This document shows positions 23,665-34,140 of a DNA stretch of 64,000 bases, in pieces (positions within the stretch are counted from its first letter, which is position 1; each line of letters starts with the position of its first letter). A model generated the notes under the pieces. The model was not told where the DNA came from and searched no databases. It worked only from the letters and a program-made list of their open reading frames with translations. Source of the stretch: Micropterix aruncella (lineage: Eukaryota; Arthropoda; Insecta; Lepidoptera; Micropterigidae); contig OX155973.1 of NCBI GenBank assembly GCA_944548615.1, positions 6,871,910-6,935,909 of the forward strand. Reading direction: 5' to 3'. The translations under genes were made by a program, and so were the position numbers.

Positions 23665-24030
23665 GAGATGACGACTACATCGGACGAAACCTACGGTCCA
23701 AAAAGTTTTAACGATAATGATCGTTCTGTCTCCTGTGAGGTTAGCGTAGAAAACTTTGGGACGATACAAATCTACCGTCCAACAAAGCCACTAACCCGTC
23801 AGAGTCCAACGTCTTACGGCGAGGCACTAGGAGAGTAACTTAGCGGGCCACCTCGCCAGCTGTCTACCAGTTTTGGCAGGATATCTCCGCCTGGAATTAA
23901 CCTTCAGGATACCTCCGTGCTCCCGATTGGTTACGGAACCGAAGTCACTCGAATTAATCGCAGACCGTGGTGCCCTTTGCCCGTCTTTCGCAAGGAATCG
24001 GGTACGCAACGGGTCGTTTCATCAATAGCT
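23665..24030 (-). repeat. family A copy, minus, 5'-truncated
   Basis: AGTTTTAACGATAATGATCG, CCGTCCAACAAAGCC and CTTACGGCGAGGCACTAGGA are in minus order, then CAGGATATCTCCGCCTGGAA. Stops near 24030, before the consensus 5' end. Confidence 0.75.
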
Positions 24031-24114
24031 GGTATCAGGTCAAAAGCCACTTCCACTTCTGAGGAAACGTTTACTATAAGACGATGTATGGATTAAGCGT
24101 CTGGGCGCTATCGT

Positions 24115-25001
24115 CAGTGCAGGATATACGTATAAGCTACATAAGCTATGGCTTAGAACCCCCATTTTCTTGGTGATCCACAAAAAAAATTATCCGAGTG
24201 AGCAGTAGTTTGGGAGCATTAGCTCCCGGCAACAGGGCCCATTAGGGCCCTGTTGCCGTTTGGCAACTAAGACCCATGCGTAGGATCGGCCAAACGCACG
24301 AGTAAACACCCATGCGGCACCCTTGACGCACGCGAGCACGGTTAGGACTCGCTAGAAGTCAACCTCCGGGCACTACAGTACGGTTTTCGCACCGTGCGGC
24401 GTCAGCCATTCGATTGTTCATTCCGACTGACAGTCGGAGAAGTCTGGCAACAGTATTGTTTCCTATAGAGCGGGGCTAGTTGTTAACCTTACGGCAACTG
24501 ATCTTGAAACGACCATTTGGCTACCCGATACCGGGTGAACAGCCGGGCAAACCATTCCGTGGTCCGCAATAGGTACGGTAGACATCGTATCACCACTACG
24601 TAAGGGAGAGGACCGCGCAAGCGGCCTCGAACCTGTAACCGATCGGAATGAAGGAGGTATCCTGTAATCTAATTCCAGACAGAGATATCCTTCCAAACTG
24701 GTAGTCAGGGGGCGAAGCTGCCCGCTGGTTACCTTTCCCGGTACCTCACAGTAAGGCGTTGGCCTCTGACGGGCATGTTGACCAAGCTAGACAGTAGATT
24801 TGTATTGAATCTAAGTCATCTACGCTCATCCCACGGCTGGAAAAATGATCTCATATCGTTATACCAGACTGGGGTGACGGGTTCGTCTGTTGTAGTCCAG
24901 ACCGCCCCACTGTCCGAGTGAGCAATTGTCATTTATACTTAAATATACTGCAGAAATACCTCAAAGAGCTGAGGGCCTTATCAAGTATAAATCCGGTACT
25001 G
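24115..25001 (+). mobile_element. hAT MITE family F, copy 2, interrupted by family A
   Basis: CAGTGCAGGATATACGTATA at the left and ATCCGGTACTG at the right are flanked by GCTATCGT at 24107-24114 and 25002-25009 (perfect 8 bp). Removing 24205-24912 and one TCCGAGTGAGCA restores the 165-bp arrangement seen at 2929-3093. Confidence 0.85.
24205..24912 (+). repeat. family A copy with 12-bp target duplication and foldback 5' end
   Basis: Flanked by TCCGAGTGAGCA at 24193-24204 and 24913-24924. The 5' end is abnormal: a 13-bp perfect hairpin (GGCAACAGGGCCC, loop ATTA, complement) at 24228-24257 fuses an inverted copy of the normal start to the regular sequence. From about 24258 it is collinear with other copies and ends GTTGTAGTCCAGACC. 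Confidence 0.85.
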
Positions 25002-25194
25002 GCTATCGTGAAGGAATAAAGTACATACACAAAAAAGTCAGTCAGACAGACATAGGGCTTCCAATACTACATGCCCTTGCGGGATCTCGGTATAGGCAAG
25101 ATCGAAAAATGACAATGACGGGGGATCCCGGTATAACGGGATCCCGCATTTCTCGATAAAAATGGTTATCAGTGAGTAATTAAATATACTATGC

Positions 25195-25720
25195 CCCTTC
25201 GGCTACGTAACGACCAAATTTGGTTGCACATCAGAACACCGTTGACTACGTAACGACCAATATTTCGCAGATATTACTGGTAAAATTCCATTGTCAAACA
25301 TCATTACTTTTTTTTGAAGAAATCATCAAACTTTTTTTTTGGTTTTATGAGCTAATATCTAAATATTTTTGTAGATAAATAAGCAAACCAAAATATTACT
25401 TTTGATAGAGAATCTAATAAAGATCACGATAGCATTTACAGTTTCTAAATATGGTTCCCTAGTTTTCCGTAAAATAAGTGCAACTTAGAAATGCCGAGTT
25501 TTTTCACTTTTTCGATTTTCTCATATTTATTCATAATTATCTAATTGTTTTACAAAATGAGACTTCAATATTCTATATACAAAATTTCAATGCAATCATC
25601 TAACAGTTTATCTTTTTATGATTGCTATAGTAGTTCCACAGTTATAGTACTTTTTATAATGATAAATTGCCGAGGTCTGCCATGAAATTATACCGCTACT
25701 TGAAGGGTTAAAGCTACAAA
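25195..25720 (-). repeat. family N repeat, copy 1
   Basis: Reverse complement of 58490-59150: shared blocks are CTACGTAACGACCAA, ATGCCGAGTTTTTTCACTTT, AATTATCTAATT and TACCGCTACTTGAAGGGTTAA (on plus, at the right edge). The CCCTT end preceded by TTAA suggests a TTAA-targeting (piggyBac-like) element, but no transposase is present. Confidence 0.65.
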
Positions 25721-25739
25721 TATTTATTACAAAAAAAGA

Positions 25740-27000
25740 CAAGTAAGAAAATTAATTTACTTACTTTGCATTTTGGAAGAGTTTTCGCAGGAAACACAAC
25801 ATTCCCAAAGTGTCGTCAGCCAAACTACTTCGTATCTAATTGGCAAGAAAACCGGCAGCGGAGAACGCCCGCTCAGCTTCTACGCTTGTAGGCACTGCAG
25901 ACTTTGAGGCATTGTGTGCTAGCGTTAAGTATCTACCCGTCGACCCACCTGATTCATAAAGAGTCATCTCTTTCTTTATGATGGTTTCGATAAGAGGGAT
26001 TCAAGTTCGGCCGATGGACAGATTTTTGACAGATTTCTCACTCTAACGAGGTAGATGGAGTCAGAAGCCAATCCATCCACCACCCAGGCAGTTATAACGA
26101 CTATAGTCTTCTTTTCTGCCCGAGCTTAATAGTATATCCAAAGATCAGAGGCTTCTATTCCCGTCCAGTCCCCTGAGGAGTCATTTATTTGTTCGTTTTA
26201 TAATAACATTTTTTTCTATTTTTACATTTACATACACATACATGTATTTACATTACATATCATTTCATAGTTACAATACGTATTAGGTACATAAAAATAA
26301 AATTCAAAAAACAAAACAAAAAATACATATTTTGGCAAAAGGTAGCGCCATACACTATAAATTAAGCAGCATTCGCAAACAGTGCGACAGAGCGAGCTTG
26401 ATGCGGTGACACGGACACACCCGTTAGAGAGAGAAGCAATACAAACACAGTTTAATTTAAAGATGCACCAGCGTTTAAAACCGGCACAGCGCGGCGGGAA
26501 GCATGCATTTCACGGAGACGGCAAGCCACTCGCACCTAGAGGGAGAGTGCCCTGAAGTCTCAGTTCTTCTAGTCGCGACACCCAGTGCGCCACGAAGATA
26601 CGAAATGCCGCAAAGCACTCCTTGCTACGGAGTAGGTCAGTAACATGGACAAATAACCGATGGACAAATACTTGTCACGGCGGAGTTTAAAATTTGCTCT
26701 AGTTATTCTTGCAATGACAGAGTTTGAGTAGCCGTGTTCTCTTCCGTGTTGGCAGCAGCAACAACTTGACTCTGAACATTATTTTCAGCTACAACAGAAA
26801 GAGGCACTTCGTCATCATCAACTTCGAAGGAGGATTTCGAATTGAACTTCATTTTCACACGTTTTGGTGGAATAATTTTCATCTCGTAAATCCAGCGGGA
26901 TCTCGCACTAAAATTCCAGCGAGCGGGACTGGTGAAATCATGCGGGATCTCGGTATTTCGAGATCTCGATATACCGAGTTTGGAAGCGCTAGACAGACAA
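25740..27000 (-). mobile_element. decayed hAT transposon
   Basis: Transposase C-terminus on minus at 25780-25930, and a possible N-terminal remnant on minus at 26720-26895 (PPKRVKMKFNSKSSFEVDDD). GCGGGATCTCGGTAT words lie beyond both sides (25079 and 26942). The middle is decayed. Exact ends and the target duplication could not be fixed. Confidence 0.5.
25770..25935 (-). pseudogene. hAT transposase dimerisation-domain fragment
   Basis: Minus strand reads ASKSAVPTSVEAERAFSAAG, FLAN, a stop, then IRSSL, LADDTLGMLCFLRKLFQN. This is the PATSVEAERAFSAAGFL...R..L.D..L..L.FLR dimerisation domain of Ac-like hAT transposases. The in-frame TAG and lack of the catalytic part make it a pseudogene. Confidence 0.78.
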
Positions 27001-27461
27001 ACACACAGACTCTAATCTGGAAATGGTCTTAATCGTCTCGGGGGAGCTAAAAATAAATATTTCCGTCTCCATATCAAAAAACGAATTTCACGCTTTCACG
27101 ATACTTTTTCCTCCTGGTTGATCTATAGGCCGGAAAAGTAAAGTTAGCCCAAAGTCCTAGTAGTGTAATATATTTAATAGTTCAGTATGCAGCTCGCTTA
27201 ATTGTGTGCAGTGCATTTGAGCACGAGCATAATTATAGGGATCGACACGGATCGAGAACCGTTCGGCTTCGAACTGATAATTGCAATTATGTATTACCAT
27301 TAACGCATTGCATTCATGCACCAATTGCTTGTAATACAAAACAATATTATATAACATCTTTGTATACAGAACGGGTTTTAAGTCTAGCCCTTGGAGTAAA
27401 TGGGTATTTTCATGGATGCATCTGTCTCTTTTGCAGGATTTTCGGCGACATCGACCTTAAA

Positions 27462-27618
27462 GTACTATAACTACGAAACTACTACACCAATCATAAAAAG
27501 AACAACTGCACAATGATTGCATTGAAATTTCGAATATAGAATATTGAAATATCATTTTGTAAAACAATTAGATAATTATGAATAAATATGAGAACGTCAA
27601 AGAAGTGAAAAAAACGCG
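27462..27618 (+). repeat. family N repeat, partial
   Basis: AAAGTACTATAACTACGAAA, AAGAACAACTGCACAATGAT and ACAATTAGATAATTATGAAT match 58565-58690. It is cut at the right by the RT-derived segment. Confidence 0.65.
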
Positions 27619-27674
27619 GAACCAGATCTGGTCGTATCATTACTCAACGGATAATTGTTTCACAACCAGATTTG

Positions 27675-27707
27675 GTCGTATCATACTCAACGGGTATGAT
27701 ACGACCC
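27675..27707. repeat. perfect 13-bp palindrome within short direct repeats
   Basis: GGTCGTATCATAC, 7-base loop, GTATGATACGACC. The half-site GTCGTATCATACTCAAC also stands in direct copies at 27676 and about 27709, with a variant at 27632. This indicates local duplication at a LINE 5' junction. Confidence 0.8.
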
Positions 27708-27719
27708 GTCGTATCATAC

Positions 27720-27946
27720 TCAACATTGTAATATTATCCTCAGACAAACGACCACGAAGCCAGCAATACCGAACTACAAGAGCATCTGCAGGTATGAATT
27801 ATGCCGTTCCCCGAGTTAATTCTTCATTTTCCGAAAGACAATTCAACTATATAGCACCAAAAATATTCAACCGTCTTGATGACAAAATAAAAGAAATGGA
27901 AAGTACCATTTTATTCAACAAAAAAAATGGCTTCTTGACGACATAG
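27720..27946 (+). pseudogene. LINE reverse transcriptase C-terminal fragment
   Basis: Open frame to a stop at 27944-27946: YRTTRASAGMNYAVPRVNSS, FSERQFNYIAPKIFNRLDDK and IKEMESTILFNKK. The (V)PR.N...G.RQ..Y.AP.I.N.L pattern is the last segment of jockey/CR1-type RTs. Compare 40165-40366, 49850-50010 and 63608-63940. Confidence 0.7.
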
Positions 27947-28024
27947 GTCGTTCAAGGATAGAGAACGAACTTCTGCAAGTCATATCTTAAAAAAATAATA
28001 TTTCTGCATAACGTTACTATTATA

Positions 28025-28485
28025 CAACATAATATTTATTTATTTATTTATTTATTTAAGAATTAATTACTATAAAACATTGATAAGCTTACAAAAACAA
28101 TAGGAACCGAATGGCAAAACCTTAACCTTTTGCTTATTTGTTTCTGTCACCCAACTGGGACTAGCCCGTTCTAGGGTGGACAGGACTCCAATATTACAAT
28201 CAAGTTTGCTTGATTGCTTGGTTGCCTACAAATGTACAAGTTTTAGTAAAAAGCTAATGACACTAAATTGCCCTAAAATGTGGTCTTCAGAATAAAATAA
28301 AAAAAAAATAATAATAAAGAAATATTAAAAATATATAATAAATAAAATGCAATTCCGTTATTAAATCGGCAATAAATATAATATAAAATTCGATTAAATA
28401 ATATAAATAAAGTTATATGACATAAGATATTAAACAAAATGTAATATATTGTAATATAATGCAAAATAATAATACTATAATATAT
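28025..28485 (-). mobile_element. LINE 3' UTR fragment (family M), minus
   Basis: TATTTATTTATTTATTTAAG is the reversed (TAAA)n tail. ACCTTAACCTTTTGCTTATT and GGGACTAGCCCGTTCTAGGG match 21470-21520 and the reverse of 50440-50500. It contains no coding part. Confidence 0.75.
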
Positions 28486-28984
28486 CTAGATCGTTATATT
28501 TATATATTTGTGTATGTATGTATATGTATATGTGTATGTATATATGTATCTATATGAGTACCTACGTCAGTTAGGCTCATCCACCCAAGTCAGAAAATAA
28601 GTCGTATGCCCAGATACAGGCTATACTCGACCTAGTTGGGTATACGCTGAGCATGGTCTTGTCAATGTGGGCCGTTGTTTCTACGCACCATTACTTGGTA
28701 TGACCATTTTTATGTGTTTTATCATTATGTTTGAAATAAAATAAATAAAAATAAAATTATGAATATTTGCGCTACTTTGTTTTCATCTTGCTATTTGCAA
28801 AGAACGATATTATTTTCCTGGCCCACTAACAGGTCAGGAGAGAAAGCATTGTGAACGTGCTAAAATTATTACCAAGTACAAGAACAATAATTTAAAAAAA
28901 ATACTAAACACGACTGCCGCTACAAAATGTATTGTACCTATTTATAATTATTACAAATATTTTGATCCGACTTAAAAAAAAAAG

Positions 28985-30195
28985 AAGGAAGTCGTCAATT
29001 CGGTTGTATTGTTTTTAAGTTTGTTACCTCAGAACTCCGACATTTATGAACCAATTTGGATTTTTTATTTTTTATTTGAAAGGATGTACTTCACATCGGT
29101 CCTAAAATCCTGCTCTGATGATGGGATCCATAAGGAATTGACGGAACTCCTCTAATATTATGAAGATGATAACTCAAAAATATGAAGTTGAAAACTTACA
29201 TGTTGATTTAGTTCCGATGACAATGCATTTTTATGGCAAGCATGACCTGTTCTACAAATAGAGTCAATAGAGAAGTCACCTACAACGGGCGAACCTGTCA
29301 CCTCAGGAAGTTTTAACGATTAGTCGTTCTATCTTCCGTGAAGTGAGCGCAGAAGACTTGGACAAAACAGTCCATCGTCAAGTTCCGCCACTTGCCCGTA
29401 AGAGACCAACGCCTTAACCGCGAGATAACCAGGTGTGTTACCCAGCGGGCTTACACCCACGCCCTTACTTCCAATTGCGACCAGATTACTCCGGTCTCTC
29501 GATTGGTTACGAGTTCGAGGTCGCTTGCGCGGTCCTCTCCCTTACGAAGCGGTGAAACGGTGTATACCGAATCTATCGCGGACACGGCATCCTTTGCCCG
29601 GCTGTTTACTCAGGGATCGGGTAGCCGATGGTCGTTTCAAGAGCAGTCGCCGTAAGGTCGCCACCACCCCCGCTCTATAGGAAATAGTACTGCTTTCAGA
29701 CTCCCCCGACTGTTAGTCAGAGTGCACAATCGATTGGCTTACGCCGCACGGTGCGCAGACCGTCCAGGAGCGCCAGGAAGGTTGATTCCTAGGGAAAACT
29801 AGCCCTAAGGCCAGAGTCCTGCCCGGGCTCGCACTTCATGCGTGAAAACCGCCGGATGGGTGATCAACCCTGAACAGAATGGGTCTTCGTGGGCAACTCA
29901 GCAAAAGCCCATTAGCTCCCTGATCTGTTCTACATCCGGGGTTGGCTTCCGACGAGGGGACGCCTCAACGGTCAAGAGCACAGCACGAAATTGTGTATAC
30001 GCATTCATTAGATGATAGCCTATTCTAAGTTTCGCCGCGATGCTGCACCCAAGGTTGGCTTTTAACGAGGGGGACTCCTCATCGGTCAATAGCACAAATA
30101 CAAAATACCGTATAGCATTCAATTATGATAACCAGTTCTAAGTTCTACCATGACATGGCTGCTGCACACAGGGTTGGCTCTGGACAGATCATTTT
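28985..30195. repeat. composite repeat K/J with 119-bp units, split by family A
   Basis: Segment K (28985-29256): AAGTCGTCAATTCGGTTG, CTCAGAACTCCGACATTTAT, GATGATGGGATCCAT and CGATGACAATGCAT. It continues after the insert (29935-30195) with two J units starting GGGTTGGCTTCCGACGAGGG and AAGGTTGGCTTTTAACGAGG. The same K-then-J order is at 41380-41990. A K segment also occurs near 18310-18440. Confidence 0.7.
29257..29920 (-). repeat. family A, full length 664 bp, with 14-bp target duplication
   Basis: TGACCTGTTCTACA (29243-29256) and TGATCTGTTCTACA (29921-29934) flank it, one mismatch. Read on minus it starts GGGAGCTAATGGGC exactly at the repeat and ends GTTGTAGGTGAC plus a duplicated CTCTATT. 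It sits in the K/J composite. Confidence 0.88.
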
Positions 30196-30350
30196 AATAA
30201 AAGATTGTTTTTAAAAATGTGTTTTTGCTATTAACCTTTTTAGAGAATAAAGATCTTTGTTGAAACCATATTTGTAGAAACAAGGGTTCCATAAAAAAAA
30301 TAACGATTATTAAATTGTCTTGTATATAAACTAAAAGAAATGGAAAGAAA

Positions 30351-30679
30351 TAAATAGGATAGAAAACGAATTTACCGCGTGAAATTTGTAGGACCCGACG
30401 TTTCGGTGACGTTGCAGCCACCGTTGTCTAGGGTAGACTGAAGAGCTGTCAGTCCGTTGTTTTGCGGGTAGGCCAAAAGGAGCGTCAAAATTCCCGCGCT
30501 CCGAGCCCGGCCCCCCACCACCGTTATAACCTACGCAGTGGCGGCAGCGGTTTGCGGCATACCCGCAAAACAACGGACTGACAGCTCTTCAGTCTACCCT
30601 AGACAACGGTGGCTGCAACGTCACCGAAACGTCGGGTCCTACAAATTTCACGCGGTAAATTCGTTTTCTATCCTATTTA
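30351..30679. mobile_element. Penelope-like element termini as a 120-bp palindrome
   Basis: Arms 30351-30470 and 30560-30679 are almost perfect reverse complements with an 89-bp spacer. Arm sequence (ACCCGACGTTTCGGTGACGT, TTGTCTAGGGTAGACTGAAG, CGAATTTACCGCG) is the same as the borders of the GIY-YIG element at 53962-55545. No coding sequence lies between the arms. Confidence 0.75.
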
Positions 30680-30834
30680 TAATGTCAAACAACCGCGATA
30701 GTCTTCGATTTTATATGGAAAGAAATATTTTTACATATTTTTTATTAGTCGCATGTCAGGCGTCCAATAATGGATGCCTATGGCAAAATGTATACAAAAT
30801 GTATTTAAATTTATATAAATGTAAATACGATTCG

Positions 30835-31345
30835 AAATTTAAATTCTAAGCGTCAACATATATTTTGAAATTTTGTCAACAATAAATAATAATCAAATAA
30901 TAAATTTAGTGAATATAGTGCAATTCGACGGTTAAGTAACCGGACCAGGTTGCCACAAGCCTAGGAAATGGAAATATTTTCCTGAAAGTGTGGAGCTCGC
31001 CAAGACGTGGGGCCGACGTGGCGGGTATCGGGCTAAATACCTCCAATCATGATGAACAGTACAACCTTACCACGCCCCCAGTCCCCAGCAGCCTCACTAG
31101 CCCGAGCCACGGCATAGGTTACGGTAACGGCGGGGCAGGGCGCGCTAAGAATGTTTGGGTGCGATCAGGCTGCCAAACCAAACTGACACTGGCAACGTAT
31201 AATGTAAGATGACATCAAGGAGACAGCTGGACCTGTCTGGATGAGGGAAATAGACAACCGATCCGGATGGAGAGTGATTGGAGAGGCGTATGCCCAACGG
31301 TGGGCGAATGCGCGCTGATGAAGAAGAAGAAGAAGAAGAAATGTA
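30835..31345 (+). mobile_element. RTE-type LINE, internally deleted, with (GAA)n tail
   Basis: 5' UTR-like part from 30835. Then a start of the endonuclease domain (CQTKLTLATYNVR near 31170-31212) is fused directly to the extreme C-terminus (EIDNRSGWRVIGEAYAQRWA near 31240-31310). It ends in (GAA)n. The whole APE and RT body is missing. A minus copy lies at 52266-52640, lacking also 31060-31200. Confidence 0.75.
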
Positions 31346-31476
31346 AATATGCGCCGCTCTTTATTAATCCGCTCTATAGTAATGCTATAGCTCTATAGTA
31401 AACCCCGCTCTATGTAAATGTAAATGTAAATATAAATTTTTATACATTTTGCCGTAGGCAAACCCGAGCGAAATTT

Positions 31477-31800
31477 TTGGGCGAAAATCGATGTTATTTA
31501 TTTAAATCCTTGAAAGAATATATCCTTGAAATGACAACTTTTACTCATTTTCATCTACAAATTAAATTAATATGTAAAAATATATTAGTTTTTTTTTATT
31601 TCAGGCAAAATTTATTTACTATTACCGGCGCTACCATTTCTGCAGCGGTAGAATCATTTGCAATTCAATATCTCAAAAATAGTTTTTTTTACTTTTCCAG
31701 AAAAATATTTTACCTTACAAATGTTAATCAAACTGAAATAAATGATTCATCATCATAATTAAACTGTAGGTTATTAAAAAAACATGAAATACGTGCTTTT
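31477..31800. other. unassigned sequence
   Basis: Contains a 93-codon ORF (31477-31758) of low-complexity Phe/Ile/Tyr composition with no family resemblance. Left out as a gene. Confidence 0.35.
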
Positions 31801-31879
31801 TCGGCTTTTTAAACATGGTTGACCCGCGATGACGTCATCACCCGCGTGTTATGTCTATAACTTTGCGCTTTCTGTGACT

Positions 31880-32095
31880 CAGTTGTCGGGCCTTGACCAA
31901 CGCCCTTGACGTCTTCCGCTGGTCAGTTGCCCTTTAGCGGGGCTTCGCGTGAGCCGTGCCCATTGACTCGGCTTTATGAGTGTGGCGTCGCAGATACCTG
32001 CCTGCCCTGCGGCAGGTATCTCGTCACGATCGCGCGCCACTCGTCTCGCGCTGACCGCCGCCGCCGCAGGCAGTCGGTTGCCCCCGGTGCTCAAG
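31880..32095 (-). pseudogene. fragment of the 3' region of a jockey-type ORF1 retroelement
   Basis: Minus strand GCGACGCCACACTCATAAAG, then a CCGxGTCAATGG.CxCGGCTCAC.CGAAGCCCC block, matches 61935-61990, just after the ORF1 stop. The two loci share the peptide-level string SQWARLTRSP / GQWTRLTRSP. It is unusually GC-rich for the window. Confidence 0.5.
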
Positions 32096-32129
32096 CAATG
32101 AAACGTATGTTTAAATTAAATATTTTCTA

Positions 32130-32398
32130 CTCTGTCAGACCTTTCATTTGATATTAAACACGATGTTATCTTTATTTAATGAAATTTGTACATTTGGACA
32201 ATTATTTATTTGACATTTGGTCAGTTTATGTGTCCTATATGCCCTATGACACCCGGTGTGACATAACGAATCTAAAAATATCAAAAACTTCTAAATCGGT
32301 TGAAGCATTTAGAATGTATGGTCGTATAATGAAACGGACAACACCCATACATACTGAAACCCTGAAAATATTACAATTTTTTTTTTGGTAGTCGTGTA
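32130..32398 (-). repeat. family E repeat, minus
   Basis: GACCTTTCATTTGATATTAA, ACACGATGTTATC, GTGACATAACGAATCTAAAA and GGTAGTCGTGTAAAA are the complement of 6870-7130 and 44655-44930. The flanking 32400-33030 holds nothing recognised. Confidence 0.7.
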
Positions 32399-33029
32399 AA
32401 AAGAAAATGTGGTAGAATGTTTAAGTACATTTCTTTGTTAATCCATAATATTGCTGTATTTTAGTAATAGGCCTGATACCTTGAGAAAGCATAGCACACC
32501 GCGATAATGCCGAAATTCTGAAAGAATAGTCAAAGCCGATTTCGCTAATAAAAACATCTGCAAAACACAGGCCTCGATAAATACGTTTTGCATTGAGATG
32601 TTGTCGAGCTTATTAGGATAATTTACACTAAAGATTGGTTACAATGTTCTAGGCCTTATTGATGGCCATAGGCGCAAAACAATTAGCAACAAAGCTGCTA
32701 TAAGTATAACAGCGTAACTGAAATAAAATAGCCGGAGGATTAGGCTGGCAAATTTAAGAGAGAAAAACGTTTTTTTGGGCTGTATTTATGCCGGCCAATA
32801 AAAATAAGCATCATATTCTAATATAATATGATACTTAAAATATTGTTTAACTACGGTGCGAATGCGATACCTCTAATCTTATTTTCTTCGTTTTTACTGA
32901 TAAGAGTTGGAAATATCTTTACTGAGTGTATCTGTGGATACTACTGAATTCCCTGGGCGAAAGAACGGGTTAATTCTAAGATGGGTTAAAGTTGTTTACT
33001 GGTTAACTCGTCGGAATTTAAAAGATTTT

Positions 33030-33112
33030 TTCCGTAGTCTCTATTGTGGGGGCCCCTCTTTCGTAGAGGCCCGTGGCTTTAGCCCCGGTTGCCCTCCCCT
33101 AAATCCGGCCCT
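33030..33112. mobile_element. solitary DNA-transposon terminus
   Basis: GGCTTTAGCCCCGGTTGCCC then CTAAATCCGGCCCTG is the inward-facing complement of a CAGGGCCGGATTTAG-type hAT end. No partner end is seen, and 33113-33430 is otherwise blank. Confidence 0.4.
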
Positions 33113-33429
33113 GATTAACCTATACATTACAACTTACTTACTGCCTACATTTGTAACATCAAAGATCAAGGGCTGAAGTTTTAAAGGACCTGAAGATTCG
33201 TAAATTATAACGCATCTTAGTATTCTAGGGTTAACAAGAGTCTTTTGGTGAAACGACATAGAACCAATATCAGGTTTTATCTGTAACTCACTTTATTCTT
33301 ACTGAATAGCCGTTACCTAAGCTACGAGTTTGTATAGAATTTCTAGATATGTTTGTAATGTGGCTAACTAGAATAATTGAATTGCTTGAGTTGCTAATGG
33401 GAACAATTTCTCTTCCTGTTTTAATACTA

Positions 33430-34140
33430 TGGCATAACGCCGATCGCGACAGGATCTACGCTAATGGATCTATAGATCATTGATCGACAACAAGTTACCA
33501 TTGGATATACAGCGTATACTACGGGCTGGGCCATACGATGCGGTGCGCCTGAGCGGTGCCGCTGCGGCGTCCTACTTACAAATATCCATGGTATGTCACG
33601 CGGTGCATTCCGGCGTCGCATCGCACGCAAACCGGTAATATGCGCCGGAGTGGCACCGCTCATTTGTTAAGTGCAGTCGAAGGAGGGTACATTCTTGCCT
33701 GTTTCATTTGTTTTCACGTGTTTTTGATAATTTTTAATCGAAGTGTTTAAAATGAGTACCGTCGAAAAATATATTGCCACTGACGACTTCATTTCATTAG
33801 TTCTACGTACAATTAACTACAACACTATTCGCCCACTGCGGCGTCGTTGTAACGCTGCGGTGCCGCACCGTGCACTGTACGTGTGTACGCCTATACGGCG
33901 AAATCTTTACGGTGCGGCGTCGAAACGCATCGTGTGGACCGGCTCTTAGATTGCTAAAAGTTGTACTACGATTTGGCAACCAGAATTTGACAATAAAACT
34001 TAACGTTTAGATGGCAATCATAGTTTCAATAATTGATTAATCATCTATTATTATATCCAATATGGCGGTTTACGGTAGATGGCGGTCTAAACACGTCTAT
34101 ACGGTATAAAAAAATATTAAACCAATTTTTAAATCATATC
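33430..34140 (+). repeat. family C repeat interrupted by a PIF-like MITE
   Basis: ACCATTGGATATACAGCGTA to the left of the insert, and TTAGATTGCTAAAAGTTGTAC, ACGATTTGGCAACC and CCAATATGGCGG to its right, follow the plus order of family C. Confidence 0.55.
33517..33948. mobile_element. PIF/Harbinger-like MITE
   Basis: Inverted ends GGGCTGGGCCATACGATGCG and GAGCCGGTCCACACGATGCG (from the right). GC-rich sub-terminal zones repeat GCGGTGC/GCGGCGTC. An AT-rich core begins AAAATGAGTACCGTCGAAAA. The sequence style resembles the element at 4457-5242. No transposase remains. Confidence 0.6.

Larger units (their letters stand above)
27640..28745 (+). mobile_element. LINE 3' fragment (family P), split by another LINE
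   Basis: RT C-terminus at 27720-27946, 3' UTR to about 28020, then the minus family M insert, then UTR resumes at about 28490 and ends in A-rich AAATAAAA repeats near 28745. The UTR resembles 41025-41370 (GTATGTATATG words, CTAGTT/GACCTAGTTGG). Confidence 0.55.

Noticed and set aside
24205..24912. Family A as an LTR or a DNA transposon
   Set aside because: There are no TG...CA ends, 4-6 bp target duplications, paired LTRs or terminal inverted repeats. 12-14 bp duplications with 5' truncation fit retroposition instead.
30351..30679. Hammerhead ribozyme in the Penelope-like terminal repeats
   Set aside because: Such elements often carry one, and a GAAAC-GTC string is present. No CTGANGA core was found at a workable distance on either strand.
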